The notes beneath the pieces are model-generated. The model saw only the letters and a list, made by a program, of their open reading frames with translations, made no database searches and was not told the origin of the DNA. A stretch of DNA of 64,000 nt. Source: Thermoanaerobaculia bacterium. GTDB lineage: Bacteria; Acidobacteriota; Thermoanaerobaculia; Multivoradales; Multivoraceae. Position numbers and translations under genes: made by a program. The stretch lies in NCBI GenBank assembly GCA_022823665.1, contig JAJEHN010000001.1, positions 434,001 to 498,000 on the forward strand. Direction: 5' to 3'. This document shows, in pieces, positions 17,738 to 26,717 of this stretch; position 1 is the first letter of the stretch; every line of letters starts with the position of its first letter.

Positions 17738-19900
17738 GTGACTGGCGATTGCCTGGCCGATCGGCTACCCGAAACTCCGGGGGCGATCTCATCCGACGTC
17801 ATCCTGGAACGGTTCCTCGACTGGGTCGCCGGGCTCGGCTTCGAGCTGTTCCCCGCCCAGGAGGAGGCGCTGCTCGAAGTGATGGCGGACCGCCACGTCG
17901 TCCTCGACACGCCGACCGGCTCGGGCAAGTCTCTGGTCGCGATGGCGATGCTCTGGAAGGGCCTCTGCGAGGGCAGGACCGGCTTCTACACGGCGCCGGT
18001 CAAGGCGCTGGCCTCCGAGCAGTTCTTCCGGATGTGCAACGAGTTCGGCGCCGAACGGGTGGGCATGTTGACCGGCGACGCCAGCATCAACCCGAAGGCG
18101 CCGATCGTCTGCTGCACCGCCGAGGTGCTCGCGAACATGGCGCTGCGCCAGGGCGCGGACCTGCCCGTCGACTACGTGGTGATGGACGAGTTCCACTTCT
18201 ACTCGGATCCGGAGCGCGGCGTGTCGTGGCAGGTGCCGCTGATCACGCTTCCCGACACGACCTTCCTCCTGATGTCGGCGACCCTCGGCAACATGGCGCC
18301 GATCAGCGAGGCCCTGGAGCGCGCCACAGGCCGCCCCGTGGCGCTCGTCAGCTGCAGGGACCGGCCGGTGCCGCTCGAGTACGAGTACCGCGAGACGCCG
18401 CTGCACGTCACGATCGATGAACTCACGAACGCCGACCGGGCGCCTGTCTACGTCGTCAACTTCACCCAGCAGGACTGCGCGCGGCTGGCCCAGAGCCTGA
18501 CCAGCCTGAGGCTCTGTTCGCGGGAGGAGAAGAAGGCGGTCTTCAGGGAAATCGGGGACTTCCGTTTCGACACGGCCTACGGCAAGGAGATGCGGCGCTT
18601 CCTCGGCTTCGGCATCGGCGTCCACCACGCGGGGCTGCTGCCGAAGTACCGGCTGCTGGTCGAGAAGCTCGCGCAGTCCGGGCTGCTCAAGGTGATCGCC
18701 GGCACGGACACGCTGGGCGTGGGCGTCAACGTGCCGATCCGCACGGTCCTGTTCAGCCAGCTCTGCAAGTTCGACGGCGAGAAGGACACGATCCTCACGG
18801 TGCGCGACTTCCAGCAGATCGCCGGCCGCGCCGGCCGCAAGGGCTTCGACGACCTGGGCTGGGTGGTCTGCCAGGCGCCGGCGCACGAGATCGAGAACCG
18901 CCAGCGGCTGCTCAAGGCGAGCGTCTCCCGGCTAGGGCGAGGGCGCGGCCGCAAACCGGTCCGCAAGCGATCGGCGCCGCGCGGCTTCGTGCCGTGGGAC
19001 GCGAGCACCTTCGAGCGGCTCACCACCAGCCGGCCCGAGACGCTGGAATCCCGCTTCCGGCTCCGTCACGGCATGGTGTTCGACCTGATTCAGGCCGACG
19101 AGTCGGCCCGCAACGGCGGGAGGCGCGCGAACTTCGGCTCGCTGCGACGGTTGATCGCCGCCTGCCACGAACCCGCCGCCACGAGGGACCGGCTGATCGG
19201 ACAGTCGGCGGAACTCGTGCGCTCGCTGCACCGCGGCGGCATCCTGCGGATGACGGCGCGGCCCGGCGGCGGCTACCGGGTCGAGGCCGACCGGGAACTG
19301 CAGATCGAGTTCTCGATGCACCAGAACCTGTCGCTCTATCTCGTGTCGACCCTGGAACTCCTCGACCAGGAGGATCCGGACTACGGCCTGGACCTGCTCA
19401 GCCTGGTCGAGGCGATCCTGGAGGACCCCGGGATCGTGCTCCGGCGTCAGGCGGCGAAGTTGAGGCAAGAACTCGCGGCCCGGCTCAAGGCGAAACGGGT
19501 GCCGTTCGAGGAACGGATGGAACGGCTACGGGAAATCACCCATCCACGCCCCCTGACGGACCTCATCGAACCGACCTTCGACGAGTTCCGGCGTTCCCAC
19601 CCCTGGGTGCGCGGCGACTCGATCCGGCCGAAGCGAGTCGGCCGCGAGGTCTACGAGGACTCCCTGGGCTTCGACGAGTTCATCAGACGCTACGACCTGC
19701 AGCGGTCCGAAGGCGTCGTTCTCCGCTACCTGAGCCGGCTGTTCAAGGTCCTGAGCCGCGGCGTTCCCGACCGGTTCAAGACGGACGCCGTGTTCGACCA
19801 GCTCGGCTACTTCCACGACCTGCTCACCCGCGTCGACAGCAGCCTGCTGAGCGAGTGGGAACGGCTGTGGTCGCTCGAGGACCAGTCGAGCGATTCGTAG
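17738..19900 (+). CDS. Ski2-like DEAD/DEAH-box helicase with DUF3516-type C-terminus
   Basis: A superfamily 2 helicase of 720 residues starting at GTG. Motif I is DTPTGSGKS near 57, motif II is MDEFHFYSD (DEFH in place of DEAD), then LLMSATLGN, a helicase C-terminal part with GTDTLGVGVNVP and QIAGRAGRKG, as in Ski2/Mtr4/HelY proteins. The last ~280 residues are helical and resemble the DUF3516 region linked to this group. Likely acts on structured RNA or DNA; the substrate is not known. It is divergent from trmJ and convergent with nth. Confidence 0.9.
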   Translation: MTGDCLADRLPETPGAISSDVILERFLDWVAGLGFELFPAQEEALLEVMADRHVVLDTPTGSGKSLVAMAMLWKGLCEGRTGFYTAPVKALASEQFFRMCNEFGAERVGMLTGDASINPKAPIVCCTAEVLANMALRQGADLPVDYVVMDEFHFYSDPERGVSWQVPLITLPDTTFLLMSATLGNMAPISEALERATGRPVALVSCRDRPVPLEYEYRETPLHVTIDELTNADRAPVYVVNFTQQDCARLAQSLTSLRLCSREEKKAVFREIGDFRFDTAYGKEMRRFLGFGIGVHHAGLLPKYRLLVEKLAQSGLLKVIAGTDTLGVGVNVPIRTVLFSQLCKFDGEKDTILTVRDFQQIAGRAGRKGFDDLGWVVCQAPAHEIENRQRLLKASVSRLGRGRGRKPVRKRSAPRGFVPWDASTFERLTTSRPETLESRFRLRHGMVFDLIQADESARNGGRRANFGSLRRLIAACHEPAATRDRLIGQSAELVRSLHRGGILRMTARPGGGYRVEADRELQIEFSMHQNLSLYLVSTLELLDQEDPDYGLDLLSLVEAILEDPGIVLRRQAAKLRQELAARLKAKRVPFEERMERLREITHPRPLTDLIEPTFDEFRRSHPWVRGDSIRPKRVGREVYEDSLGFDEFIRRYDLQRSEGVVLRYLSRLFKVLSRGVPDRFKTDAVFDQLGYFHDLLTRVDSSLLSEWERLWSLEDQSSDS

Positions 19901-19903
19901 CCG

Positions 19904-20536
19904 TTAGCGGCTCCGCCCGACTCCCAGCCTGGGACACCACTCCGCGACCGGACAGCGCGAGCACCACGGGCTCACCGGCAGGCAGAGCTTCTGGCCGAAG
20001 CTCACGAGGGTCTTGTTCAGGCCGATCCACTGGCTGCGCGGCAGTTTGGCCCGCAGCGCCATTTCCGTCTCGAGCGGGGTCTTCGTGTCGACGTAGCCCC
20101 AGAGGTTCGCGATCCGGTGCACGTGGGTGTCGACGCAGATGCCGGGCCGCCGAAACCCCTCGGTGACGACCAGGTTCGCCGTCTTGCGGCCGACGCCGGG
20201 GAGTTCGACGAGTTCCTCGACCGTCCGGGGCACCTCGCCGCCGAACCGCTCGCGCAGCACGGTCATCGCGAGCTGGAGGTTCTTCGCCTTCGTTCGGTAG
20301 AAGCCGACCGGGAAGATGAGCCGCTCCAGTTCTTCGAGCGGCAGGGCGCCGATCTCCTCCGGCGTCGACGCCGCGGCGAACAGCCGTCTCGTCGCCCCGG
20401 CGGTCGCCTCGTCCTTGGTTCGCGCGCTCAGGATCGTCGACACGAGCACCTTGAAGGGGTCGCGCTCGGTCTCCGCGATCAACGTGACGATCGGCAGTTC
20501 CGAGCCCTCCAGATGCCGCCGGATGCGGCGAAGCAT
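19904..20536 (-). CDS. nth: Endonuclease III (DNA glycosylase/AP lyase)
   Basis: Removes oxidised pyrimidines and cleaves the abasic site. The 210-residue protein has the helix-hairpin-helix LPGVGRKTANLV with the catalytic Lys, VDTHVHR with the catalytic Asp, and the C-terminal 4Fe-4S loop Cys-x6-Cys-x2-Cys-x5-Cys (CLPVSPWCSRCPVAEWC). ATG 20536 gives the length of E. coli Nth; an upstream GTG near 20581 could add about 15 non-conserved residues. It is divergent from the SDR gene. Confidence 0.94.
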   Translation of the reverse strand: MLRRIRRHLEGSELPIVTLIAETERDPFKVLVSTILSARTKDEATAGATRRLFAAASTPEEIGALPLEELERLIFPVGFYRTKAKNLQLAMTVLRERFGGEVPRTVEELVELPGVGRKTANLVVTEGFRRPGICVDTHVHRIANLWGYVDTKTPLETEMALRAKLPRSQWIGLNKTLVSFGQKLCLPVSPWCSRCPVAEWCPRLGVGRSR

Positions 20537-20629
20537 CGCCGCCAGGCGGCGGTTCGTCGGCGGCGTCGGCGGCGCGGGCACGGCGACCGCGAGAATACCG
20601 CCGCTCGCCGCGGCTGTTACCTTGGCGTG

Positions 20630-21541
20630 ATGAACGTGGCCCTGAGCGGCGCCTCGGGACTCATCGGCGGCGCCCTCGCCAGCAGCCTGGAAGCCGACGG
20701 TCATCGCTGCCGGCGGCTGGTGCGGCGTACGCCGTCGGAACCGACTGAAGTCGAGTGGCGGCCTGAACGCGGCCTGGTCGAATCGCCGGCCGCCGAGGGC
20801 CTCGACGCGCTGATTCACCTGGCGGGCGAGAACGTCGCCGCCGGCCGCTGGACCGCCGCGCGGAAACGCAGGATCCGCGCCTCGCGCGGCCCGGCGACCC
20901 GCCGGCTGGTCGAGTCGCTCGCAAGCCTCGAACGACCGCCGGGCGTCTTCGTCTGCGCCTCGGCGGTCGGCTACTACGGCGACCGCGGCGGCGAAGTCCT
21001 GGACGAGGACTCCCCTCCCGGGGAGGGCTTCCTGGCCGCCGTCTGCCGGGACTGGGAAGCTGCCGCCCTCCGAGCGTCCGCGGTCTGCGAGCGCGTGGTG
21101 ATGCTGCGGTTCGGGGTCGTGCTCTCCGCGCGCGGCGGCGCCCTGGCCAGGATGCTGCCGCCCTTCCGGCTCGGTCTGGGCGGGCGGCTCGGATCGGGGC
21201 GGCAGTACTTCCCCTGGATCCACATCGACGACGCGGTAGCCGCGATCCGGCATTTGACGGACCGCGATGTTCGGGGCGCCGTCAACCTCGCCGCTCCGGA
21301 GCAGGTCACGAACGCGGGCCTGACCTGGTCCCTGGCACGAACCCTGCGGCGTCGGGCTCCACTGCCGGTGCCCTCGCTCGCCCTCCGTGCCGCCTTCGGA
21401 GAGATGGCGAATGAGACCCTGCTCGCCAGCGCCCGCGTGGTCCCGCGCGCTCTGCAGGAGGCCGGGTTCGAGTATCGCTTTCCGAAGCTCGAGGCGGCGC
21501 TGGCCCGCGAGTTGTCGCCCGATACGCCCGCGAGAACGTAG
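20630..21541 (+). CDS. TIGR01777 family NAD(P)-dependent epimerase/dehydratase-like protein
   Basis: An extended short-chain dehydrogenase of 303 residues. It has the glycine-rich nucleotide motif ALSGASGLIGGAL at the N-terminus, ALIHLAGENV, a CASAVGYYGDRG stretch containing the YYG of this family, and the C-terminal DUF1731-like part with RVVPRALQEAGFEYRFP. Substrate unknown; the E. coli homologue is YfcH. The upstream shadow extension is rejected because coding similarity begins exactly at ATG 20630. Confidence 0.92.
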   Translation: MNVALSGASGLIGGALASSLEADGHRCRRLVRRTPSEPTEVEWRPERGLVESPAAEGLDALIHLAGENVAAGRWTAARKRRIRASRGPATRRLVESLASLERPPGVFVCASAVGYYGDRGGEVLDEDSPPGEGFLAAVCRDWEAAALRASAVCERVVMLRFGVVLSARGGALARMLPPFRLGLGGRLGSGRQYFPWIHIDDAVAAIRHLTDRDVRGAVNLAAPEQVTNAGLTWSLARTLRRRAPLPVPSLALRAAFGEMANETLLASARVVPRALQEAGFEYRFPKLEAALARELSPDTPART

Positions 21542-21689
21542 AATCCGGGAAGCGAAACGCAACGCGGCGTGTTGCGTATTCGTGAGTGCGGCCGGCAACC
21601 TCGATGCCGGCGCCAGGACAGAGCCGGCACCGACGTGGAGCCCCCTCTCCCGGATCTCAGCCAACCGGCGCCCGCAAACCGCTACCACC

Positions 21690-22415
21690 ATGGCCTTCAA
21701 GCTCGAACGACGCGAGACGACCGGATCGAAGTTCCCCCCCGGTTCCCTCCATCTCGGCGGCTCGCCGTACGAACTGGAGCCGGAGAGCAGGACCCCGCTG
21801 CGAGTCGCCGTCATCGCGACGATCGCCTTTCACGCGCTTCTCTTCGTCATCAGCTTCCCCACCATGAGGCCGCGGGCACTCCAGGCCGCGCAGGCGCCGA
21901 AGGCGTTCGTCGTCCAGGCCGTCCGCTTCAAGCCGCCGCCACCCGCGAAGGCGGAACCCATTCCCCAGCGCAAGACGAAGAAGATTCCGATTCCCGACCC
22001 GACCCCCGACGAGCCCGAACCGCTGATCCGGGAACAACTCTTCGAGGCGCCGCAACTGGAGATCGACGGCATCGCCGACGTGCTGTTCGACCTCCCCGAA
22101 GCCCCGTCGCCCGCCGGACCGCCGGGAACCCTGTTCGTCGAAGGCGACGTTCTGCCCCCCAAGAAGACCTATGCTCCGCTTCCCAACTACACCGAGGAGG
22201 CCCGTCAGGCACGCGTCCAGGGCGTCGTCATCCTCCAGGCTGTCGTCGACACCCTGGGCAACGTCGGCTACGTCAAGGTCCTCAAGGGCCTGCCGGAAGG
22301 CCTCACCGAGTCCGCCGTCCAAGTCGTCCAGGAATGGCGCTACGAACCCGCCACCCTGAACGGCGAACCGGTCCCGGTCTACATCAACCTGACCGTCAAC
22401 TTCTCGCTGCAGTAG
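21690..22415 (+). CDS. TonB-like energy transducer
   Basis: A 241-residue inner-membrane-anchored periplasmic protein that would transmit proton-motive force to outer-membrane receptors. One transmembrane helix (about 38-58) is followed by a Pro/Lys-rich stretch (KPPPPAKAEPIPQRKTKKIP region) and a C-terminal TonB domain (about 155-241) with ARQARVQGVVILQAVVD and the closing EWRYEPATLNGEPVPVYINL. No exbB/exbD or receptor gene is adjacent. It follows the SDR gene after 148 bp in which nothing else was recognised. Confidence 0.88.
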   Translation: MAFKLERRETTGSKFPPGSLHLGGSPYELEPESRTPLRVAVIATIAFHALLFVISFPTMRPRALQAAQAPKAFVVQAVRFKPPPPAKAEPIPQRKTKKIPIPDPTPDEPEPLIREQLFEAPQLEIDGIADVLFDLPEAPSPAGPPGTLFVEGDVLPPKKTYAPLPNYTEEARQARVQGVVILQAVVDTLGNVGYVKVLKGLPEGLTESAVQVVQEWRYEPATLNGEPVPVYINLTVNFSLQ

Positions 22416-22443
22416 AGCGTCGCGGCCCGATTGCCGGTGGCGC

Positions 22444-23532
22444 CTACTCGCTGCCGGACCCGGACTCCGTGCTCGCCGCCTGGCCCTTCTTCTCGTAGTA
22501 CTCCTTCTCCAGCAGCCGGGCGCCGCGGAGGATGTTGCCCATGGCGTAGTTGCCTTCGTGGCAGGCGTACTCGTAGAGGAGGTCGTCGGTTCCCGGCCAG
22601 ATGAGCTCACCGCTGTAGGGCGCGGCGTAGTCCGTGTCATGGACCGTGAAGCCATAGAGCAGGTCCTTGGCGCCATGGCGGCTGAAGCGCTCGATCACCT
22701 TCAGGCCGTCGCGCGGGTCGCTCTGGCTGTCGAGGAAGTTCGTCGTCTCGACGACCAGGGTGTCGCCTTCCCACCAGCCGATGGAGTCGCCGCCCATCGA
22801 GCGGTACTCGGCGGGCGGGTGCTCGGCGTTCAGGCGGACCACCTTCGCCCAGTGCATCCACTCGACCAGGATGACGACGTGGTCGTCCGTCTGGGTGATC
22901 GTCTTCAGGTTGTTGTACGGCAGTGAGCGGACCGGCGTGGTGGCGACGCCGGTGTAGATGCAGCGGTCGCCGGGCGTCAGCGTCTCGGGACCGTCGTAGG
23001 GGTCGTCGCCGGCCTCGATCCACCAGGCGTCGCCGGTGTTCTTGTAGAGGTACGGGTTCACCGTGGCGCGCCGAGCCTTGCCGGCCTCGGTCAGCTCCGG
23101 CATGCGGCCATTGGGCGGGTCGGTGAGGACCGAGGTCCGGTACTGGCCATCGATCGGATAGGCCTGGTTGCCGAAGTCGAGCCAGAAGAAGTTGTAGCCG
23201 CCGACCGCGCCGGCCGCGCCCGCGGAGCCGTCGCCGCCGGGCGGCGGCGCCTCGCGGCCCGGGTCGCTGACGGCGTTGGCGGCGGCGTCGGCCGCGGCCA
23301 TGCCCGCGGCGATCCGCTCCGCTTCCTCCGCGGTCATGAACTGCTTGTCGCCGAGGCGGGGGTCCCGCTCGAAGGGCGTCAGGTTGGCGACGTCATAGTT
23401 GCCGGACAGGTCGGCCCGTCCGCTCGCGGTGCGCGGGATGTCGTCGTCCCCGGCCGCGGCGACGGGCGCCGCGAGGAAGGCGAGAAGCGTGAGGCAGGCG
23501 AAGGGAATGAGGACCTTTTCGGAACGCGGCAT
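22444..23532 (-). CDS. Exported protein of unknown function (WWEGDTLVVETTNF family)
   Basis: The 362-residue protein has a clear signal peptide (to about residue 27, PVAAAG). The mature part has a GRADLSGNYDVANL motif near the start, a Gly/Ala-rich insertion (about 95-115), and a conserved stretch with SIGWWEGDTLVVETTNF. I recall this motif in many uncharacterised secreted proteins of environmental bacteria, but no function. No catalytic signature is visible. It is convergent with the TonB-like gene. Confidence 0.75.
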   Translation of the reverse strand: MPRSEKVLIPFACLTLLAFLAAPVAAAGDDDIPRTASGRADLSGNYDVANLTPFERDPRLGDKQFMTAEEAERIAAGMAAADAAANAVSDPGREAPPPGGDGSAGAAGAVGGYNFFWLDFGNQAYPIDGQYRTSVLTDPPNGRMPELTEAGKARRATVNPYLYKNTGDAWWIEAGDDPYDGPETLTPGDRCIYTGVATTPVRSLPYNNLKTITQTDDHVVILVEWMHWAKVVRLNAEHPPAEYRSMGGDSIGWWEGDTLVVETTNFLDSQSDPRDGLKVIERFSRHGAKDLLYGFTVHDTDYAAPYSGELIWPGTDDLLYEYACHEGNYAMGNILRGARLLEKEYYEKKGQAASTESGSGSE

Positions 23533-23589
23533 GGCGGCTCTCCTTGCGGGGGAATGGCAGCGCCGAGACTACCGCAGGTCCCCTGCCGG

Positions 23590-24879
23590 TCAGCGTGGCG
23601 GCAGCCAGCCGCGGGGAGGCCCGAAGTAGACCTTGAAGTTGGCTTCGCGCCGCCGTTCCGGGGACTGGTTCTCGAACACGCCGTAGACGAACGTGCCGTG
23701 CTCGAGGCGGTGGATCACCGGGTTGCCCCGCCAACCGGCCTCGCCGATCTCGCACGGCTGCTCCGGCAGGCAGCTTCCGCGGCTATGAAGGTCCGCGGCC
23801 TCGTACTGGAAGCCGACGAACCGCACATCCGCGGGGAGGAAGATACCCAGGACCTGACACGACCGTTCCGGGTCGAGGATCGGCAGCAGGAGTTCCTGGA
23901 CTTCGGTGCGCACCTCACCGGGCAGCAACCTCAGCACGTCGTTGCCGGTGGGCTCGGCGAGCGACCCGGCGTAGACCCGGAAGTCCGCGGGCAACGACGC
24001 TTCCACGATCTTCGCCACCCGCTCCATCCGATCGACGAGATCGGGGGCGCATGCGACCGTCTCGGCGGTCCTCGGCTCGGCGGGCCAGTTGCTCGCCACC
24101 GACCACTCGCCTGGACCGCACTCGGGGCAGGCGCCGGCCCGCAGCAGCGTACGGTTCGGGAGCAAACGGACCGCAACGGGTTCCGGCTCGGGTTCGGGCG
24201 CCGCAGCCACAGACCGCTCCTCCACCGGCAGCTCGACAGCCGGCCGTTCGGCCACAGCGGGAGGCGAAACGGCCGGCGCCTCGGCCGGAGTCGCGGCCTC
24301 GACGGCTGCGGGCGGTGCTTCACTCGGCTCGGCCTCGACCTCGGCCACGGCCGGCGGCTCGACGGTCCGGGCGACGTTCTCCCGTCGCAACCGGCGCTCC
24401 CGCTGCTCGGCACGACGCTCCGCCCGTCGCTGTGCCCGGGTGATCGCGCGCGCCGAGCCGGCGCTTGCCGTTGTCGTCGCTACGCCGACGCTCGAGTAGC
24501 CGACGTTCATCGGCGCCCAGAAGGGGCCCGTACGCTGGCGCGAGGTGAACCCGACCTCCGGCCGCTTTCCGTCCTCCAGCCTCAGGTAGGAACTCACGAT
24601 CATGAACCCCTCGCGCCGCAGTTCGACCTGCCACTCGCCTGCCGACAGGCCGCTGACTTCCGCCACGCCGGATGCGTCGGTCAGCAGCGGCGGCGGTCCG
24701 CCGGAGCGATCGGACTCGGCCAGGAACGCCATGACCGTGACCCCGGGCAACGGCTGTCCGGCGTCATCCGTCACCACCACCTGAAACCCGTTGCTGCCGC
24801 TCCACTCCTGGGCCGCCGCGACCGCGGGAACGGCCGCGAGGACCACCGCCAGGGTCGGAAGGAGCCGGCTCTTCGTCAT
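23590..24879 (-). CDS. Exported protein with N-terminal Ig-like regulatory domain
   Basis: A 429-residue protein with a signal peptide (to about residue 23), a carboxypeptidase-regulatory/Cna-B-like domain (about 30-100; VTDDAGQPLPGVTVMAF and LSAGEWQVELRREGF), an Arg/Glu-rich helix (about 148-170), a low-complexity Ala/Glu/Pro stretch (about 170-240), and a Cys-containing C-terminal domain with CPECGPGEW and CEIGEAGWRGNP. Function unknown; secreted or surface binding protein likely. Its start overlaps the stop of the upstream small membrane gene (ATGA). Confidence 0.75.
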   Translation of the reverse strand: MTKSRLLPTLAVVLAAVPAVAAAQEWSGSNGFQVVVTDDAGQPLPGVTVMAFLAESDRSGGPPPLLTDASGVAEVSGLSAGEWQVELRREGFMIVSSYLRLEDGKRPEVGFTSRQRTGPFWAPMNVGYSSVGVATTTASAGSARAITRAQRRAERRAEQRERRLRRENVARTVEPPAVAEVEAEPSEAPPAAVEAATPAEAPAVSPPAVAERPAVELPVEERSVAAAPEPEPEPVAVRLLPNRTLLRAGACPECGPGEWSVASNWPAEPRTAETVACAPDLVDRMERVAKIVEASLPADFRVYAGSLAEPTGNDVLRLLPGEVRTEVQELLLPILDPERSCQVLGIFLPADVRFVGFQYEAADLHSRGSCLPEQPCEIGEAGWRGNPVIHRLEHGTFVYGVFENQSPERRREANFKVYFGPPRGWLPPR

Positions 24880-25136
24880 CCAGTCGCCCCCGGCGGCGTC
24901 ACGTTCTTCTCCGGAGGCTTGTCCGGCGGACGCCGACGATCGCGCCAGGTGCCGGTCATCAGCGTGAGCAGTCCCAGGATCAACTCGTCGACGAAGGGCA
25001 GCACGTCGGGGACGAACAGGTCGATCAGGAAGACGACCGCCAGAACGACGAACAACTGCGGGAAGCGCAGGCCGCCCAGGAAGGAGAACAGCGACGAGTT
25101 GCTGGGGTCGCGGCTCGGCGTGGTCTGATCGGCCAT
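24876..25136 (-). CDS. Small membrane protein, DUF6116-like
   Basis: An 86-residue protein with one long or two closely spaced membrane helices (RFPQLFVVLAVVFLIDLF and VDELILGLLTLMTG) and a basic Pro-rich tail. The pattern LRFPQLF...DLFVPD..PFVDE resembles, from memory, the uncharacterised DUF6116 family. It overlaps the following exported-protein gene by 4 bp and is the first gene of that two-gene unit. Confidence 0.7.
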   Translation of the reverse strand: MADQTTPSRDPSNSSLFSFLGGLRFPQLFVVLAVVFLIDLFVPDVLPFVDELILGLLTLMTGTWRDRRRPPDKPPEKNVTPPGATG

Positions 25137-25336
25137 CGCCTTCCAGTCTACGCGGATCGGCCCCCGAAGCCTTCGCGGGGCCGAGACTTCGACGCAGTTC
25201 GCTCCGAATCCGGCCGGAAACCAGATCCCGGGCGTTGCTTCACCCGTGTATTCTTGGAAGTTGAACTACCCGCCCCAGACCGAGAAAGCGTGCCCACAAC
25301 GAGACACTTCGCCTTCCATGCACCAGAGACTCTGCC

Positions 25337-25346
25337 GGGGGGGGGG
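25337..25346. repeat. G10 homopolymer upstream of the secreted PKD gene
   Basis: Ten consecutive G residues lie 28 bp before the likely GTG start and in frame with an upstream ATG at 25254. Length change here could alter the leader or switch a longer N-terminus in and out of frame. Homopolymers are also error-prone in sequencing. Confidence 0.9.
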
Positions 25347-25373
25347 AACAGCCATCGCTCCTCGCCAGGCTCG

Positions 25374-26660
25374 GTGAGTTCAGGGCCCGGCAAACGCTCC
25401 GCACTCCTGCACGCCAGTCTCCTGGCCAGCCTGTTCTTCGCGGTTGGCCTTCAGGCGCCCGCCGCCGCCCAGCTCTGGTACGAGACGAGAAACCTGCACG
25501 GCACGACCTGGAACGAACTGACGGCGACGAGCGCCACCGTCGCCGTCGCTCGCGGCACGAACTCGATCTATGTCCGGGATCCCCTGGGACCTGCCGACGC
25601 GAGAATCCCCAAGTGCAACGGCTACTCGGGAGCTCCCCGTCTCGACTACGAGAACAAGTGGGTGTTCAAGCCTCGTGGTCCCCTCAGGCTGCGGACCGAG
25701 GAAGCGCATCCGTTCGTCCAGACCAAGCATCGCGGCATCGCCTACTGTTTCGACAACTACTCGCGCACGGCGATCAACATCCACGAGAACGTGGAACCCG
25801 GCACCTACCGGGAATCGTTGATCTGGCTCGGGGCCGATGGCACCGACCTGCAAAACCGCTACGTCGACATCACGGTCATCGTTCTCGAAGAGGCCGGACC
25901 TCCTCCGCCACCACCGCCGCCAGTTGCGCCACCGCCGCCAGTCGCTCCACCGCCACCATCACCACCGCCGCCGCCGGAACCTGAGCCCGAGCCAGAACCG
26001 CTGAGCGCGGGCTTCGAACTTCCGGGCGCCACCTGCGGCGACGACCTCTGCACGGCGGTCCAGGGGACGACCTACAGCATCCGCAACACGAGCACGGGCA
26101 GCCTCGCCTCCATCCTCTGGGAGTTCGGCGACGGCAGGACCTCCCGCACCCGGGAACCCCGGCATATCTGGAAGGCGCCTGGCTTCTATCGACTGGAACT
26201 TGTCGTAGGGGACGGTGAGTCAACACTGAGCGCCTACCGCGACGTTCTCGTCCGCCCGAGCGAACCGGCGGGCGACTGCGAGCCGGATGGAGAAAGGCTC
26301 TGCCTGGGCGGTTCCCGCTTCGCCCTGAACGTGGAGTGGTGGACCGAGGAAGGCGACGAGCCCCGATCCGGCCAGGTCGTTCATTCGGGCACGAACGAGT
26401 CCGGCCTGTTCCGCTTCTTTGACGACGACAACTGGGAGATCCTGACCAAGGTGCTCGACGGCTGCGAGGTGAACGGCAAGACGTGGGTCTTCCTCGCCTC
26501 GGCCACGAACCTGGGCTACCGCCTGCTGGTCGAGGACACGGCAACCGGAGAGGTGAAGGAGTACACGAGCGCACCCGGTAAACATGCGCACACGGTCGTC
26601 GACGTCGCGGCCTTCGACGATGCCTGTCCGTCGAGCCCGGCCGCTGGACCCGGGCACTGA
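25374..26660 (+). CDS. Secreted PKD-domain protein with conserved C-terminal VKVLDGC module
   Basis: After a signal peptide (KRSALLHASLLASLFFAVG..AAAQ) comes a domain of about 120 residues without known relatives, a Pro-rich linker (25897-25990), a PKD domain (about residues 205-290; WEFGDGRTS and HIWKAPGFYRLELVV), and a C-terminal domain with NWEILTKVLDGCEVNGKTWVF. The PKD plus C-terminal module is shared with the giant protease at 54669. GTG 25374 starts just before the signal peptide; the frame is open up to ATG 25254, but that longer form would cross a G10 tract (25337-25346) and bury the signal peptide. The protein is probably extracellular or surface-bound. Confidence 0.75.
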   Translation: MSSGPGKRSALLHASLLASLFFAVGLQAPAAAQLWYETRNLHGTTWNELTATSATVAVARGTNSIYVRDPLGPADARIPKCNGYSGAPRLDYENKWVFKPRGPLRLRTEEAHPFVQTKHRGIAYCFDNYSRTAINIHENVEPGTYRESLIWLGADGTDLQNRYVDITVIVLEEAGPPPPPPPPVAPPPPVAPPPPSPPPPPEPEPEPEPLSAGFELPGATCGDDLCTAVQGTTYSIRNTSTGSLASILWEFGDGRTSRTREPRHIWKAPGFYRLELVVGDGESTLSAYRDVLVRPSEPAGDCEPDGERLCLGGSRFALNVEWWTEEGDEPRSGQVVHSGTNESGLFRFFDDDNWEILTKVLDGCEVNGKTWVFLASATNLGYRLLVEDTATGEVKEYTSAPGKHAHTVVDVAAFDDACPSSPAAGPGH

Positions 26661-26717
26661 GCGCCGGACTCCTGGCGCGGGCGACGGCTGAAGGGGCTGC
26701 GGATAGCCTCTCTTACC

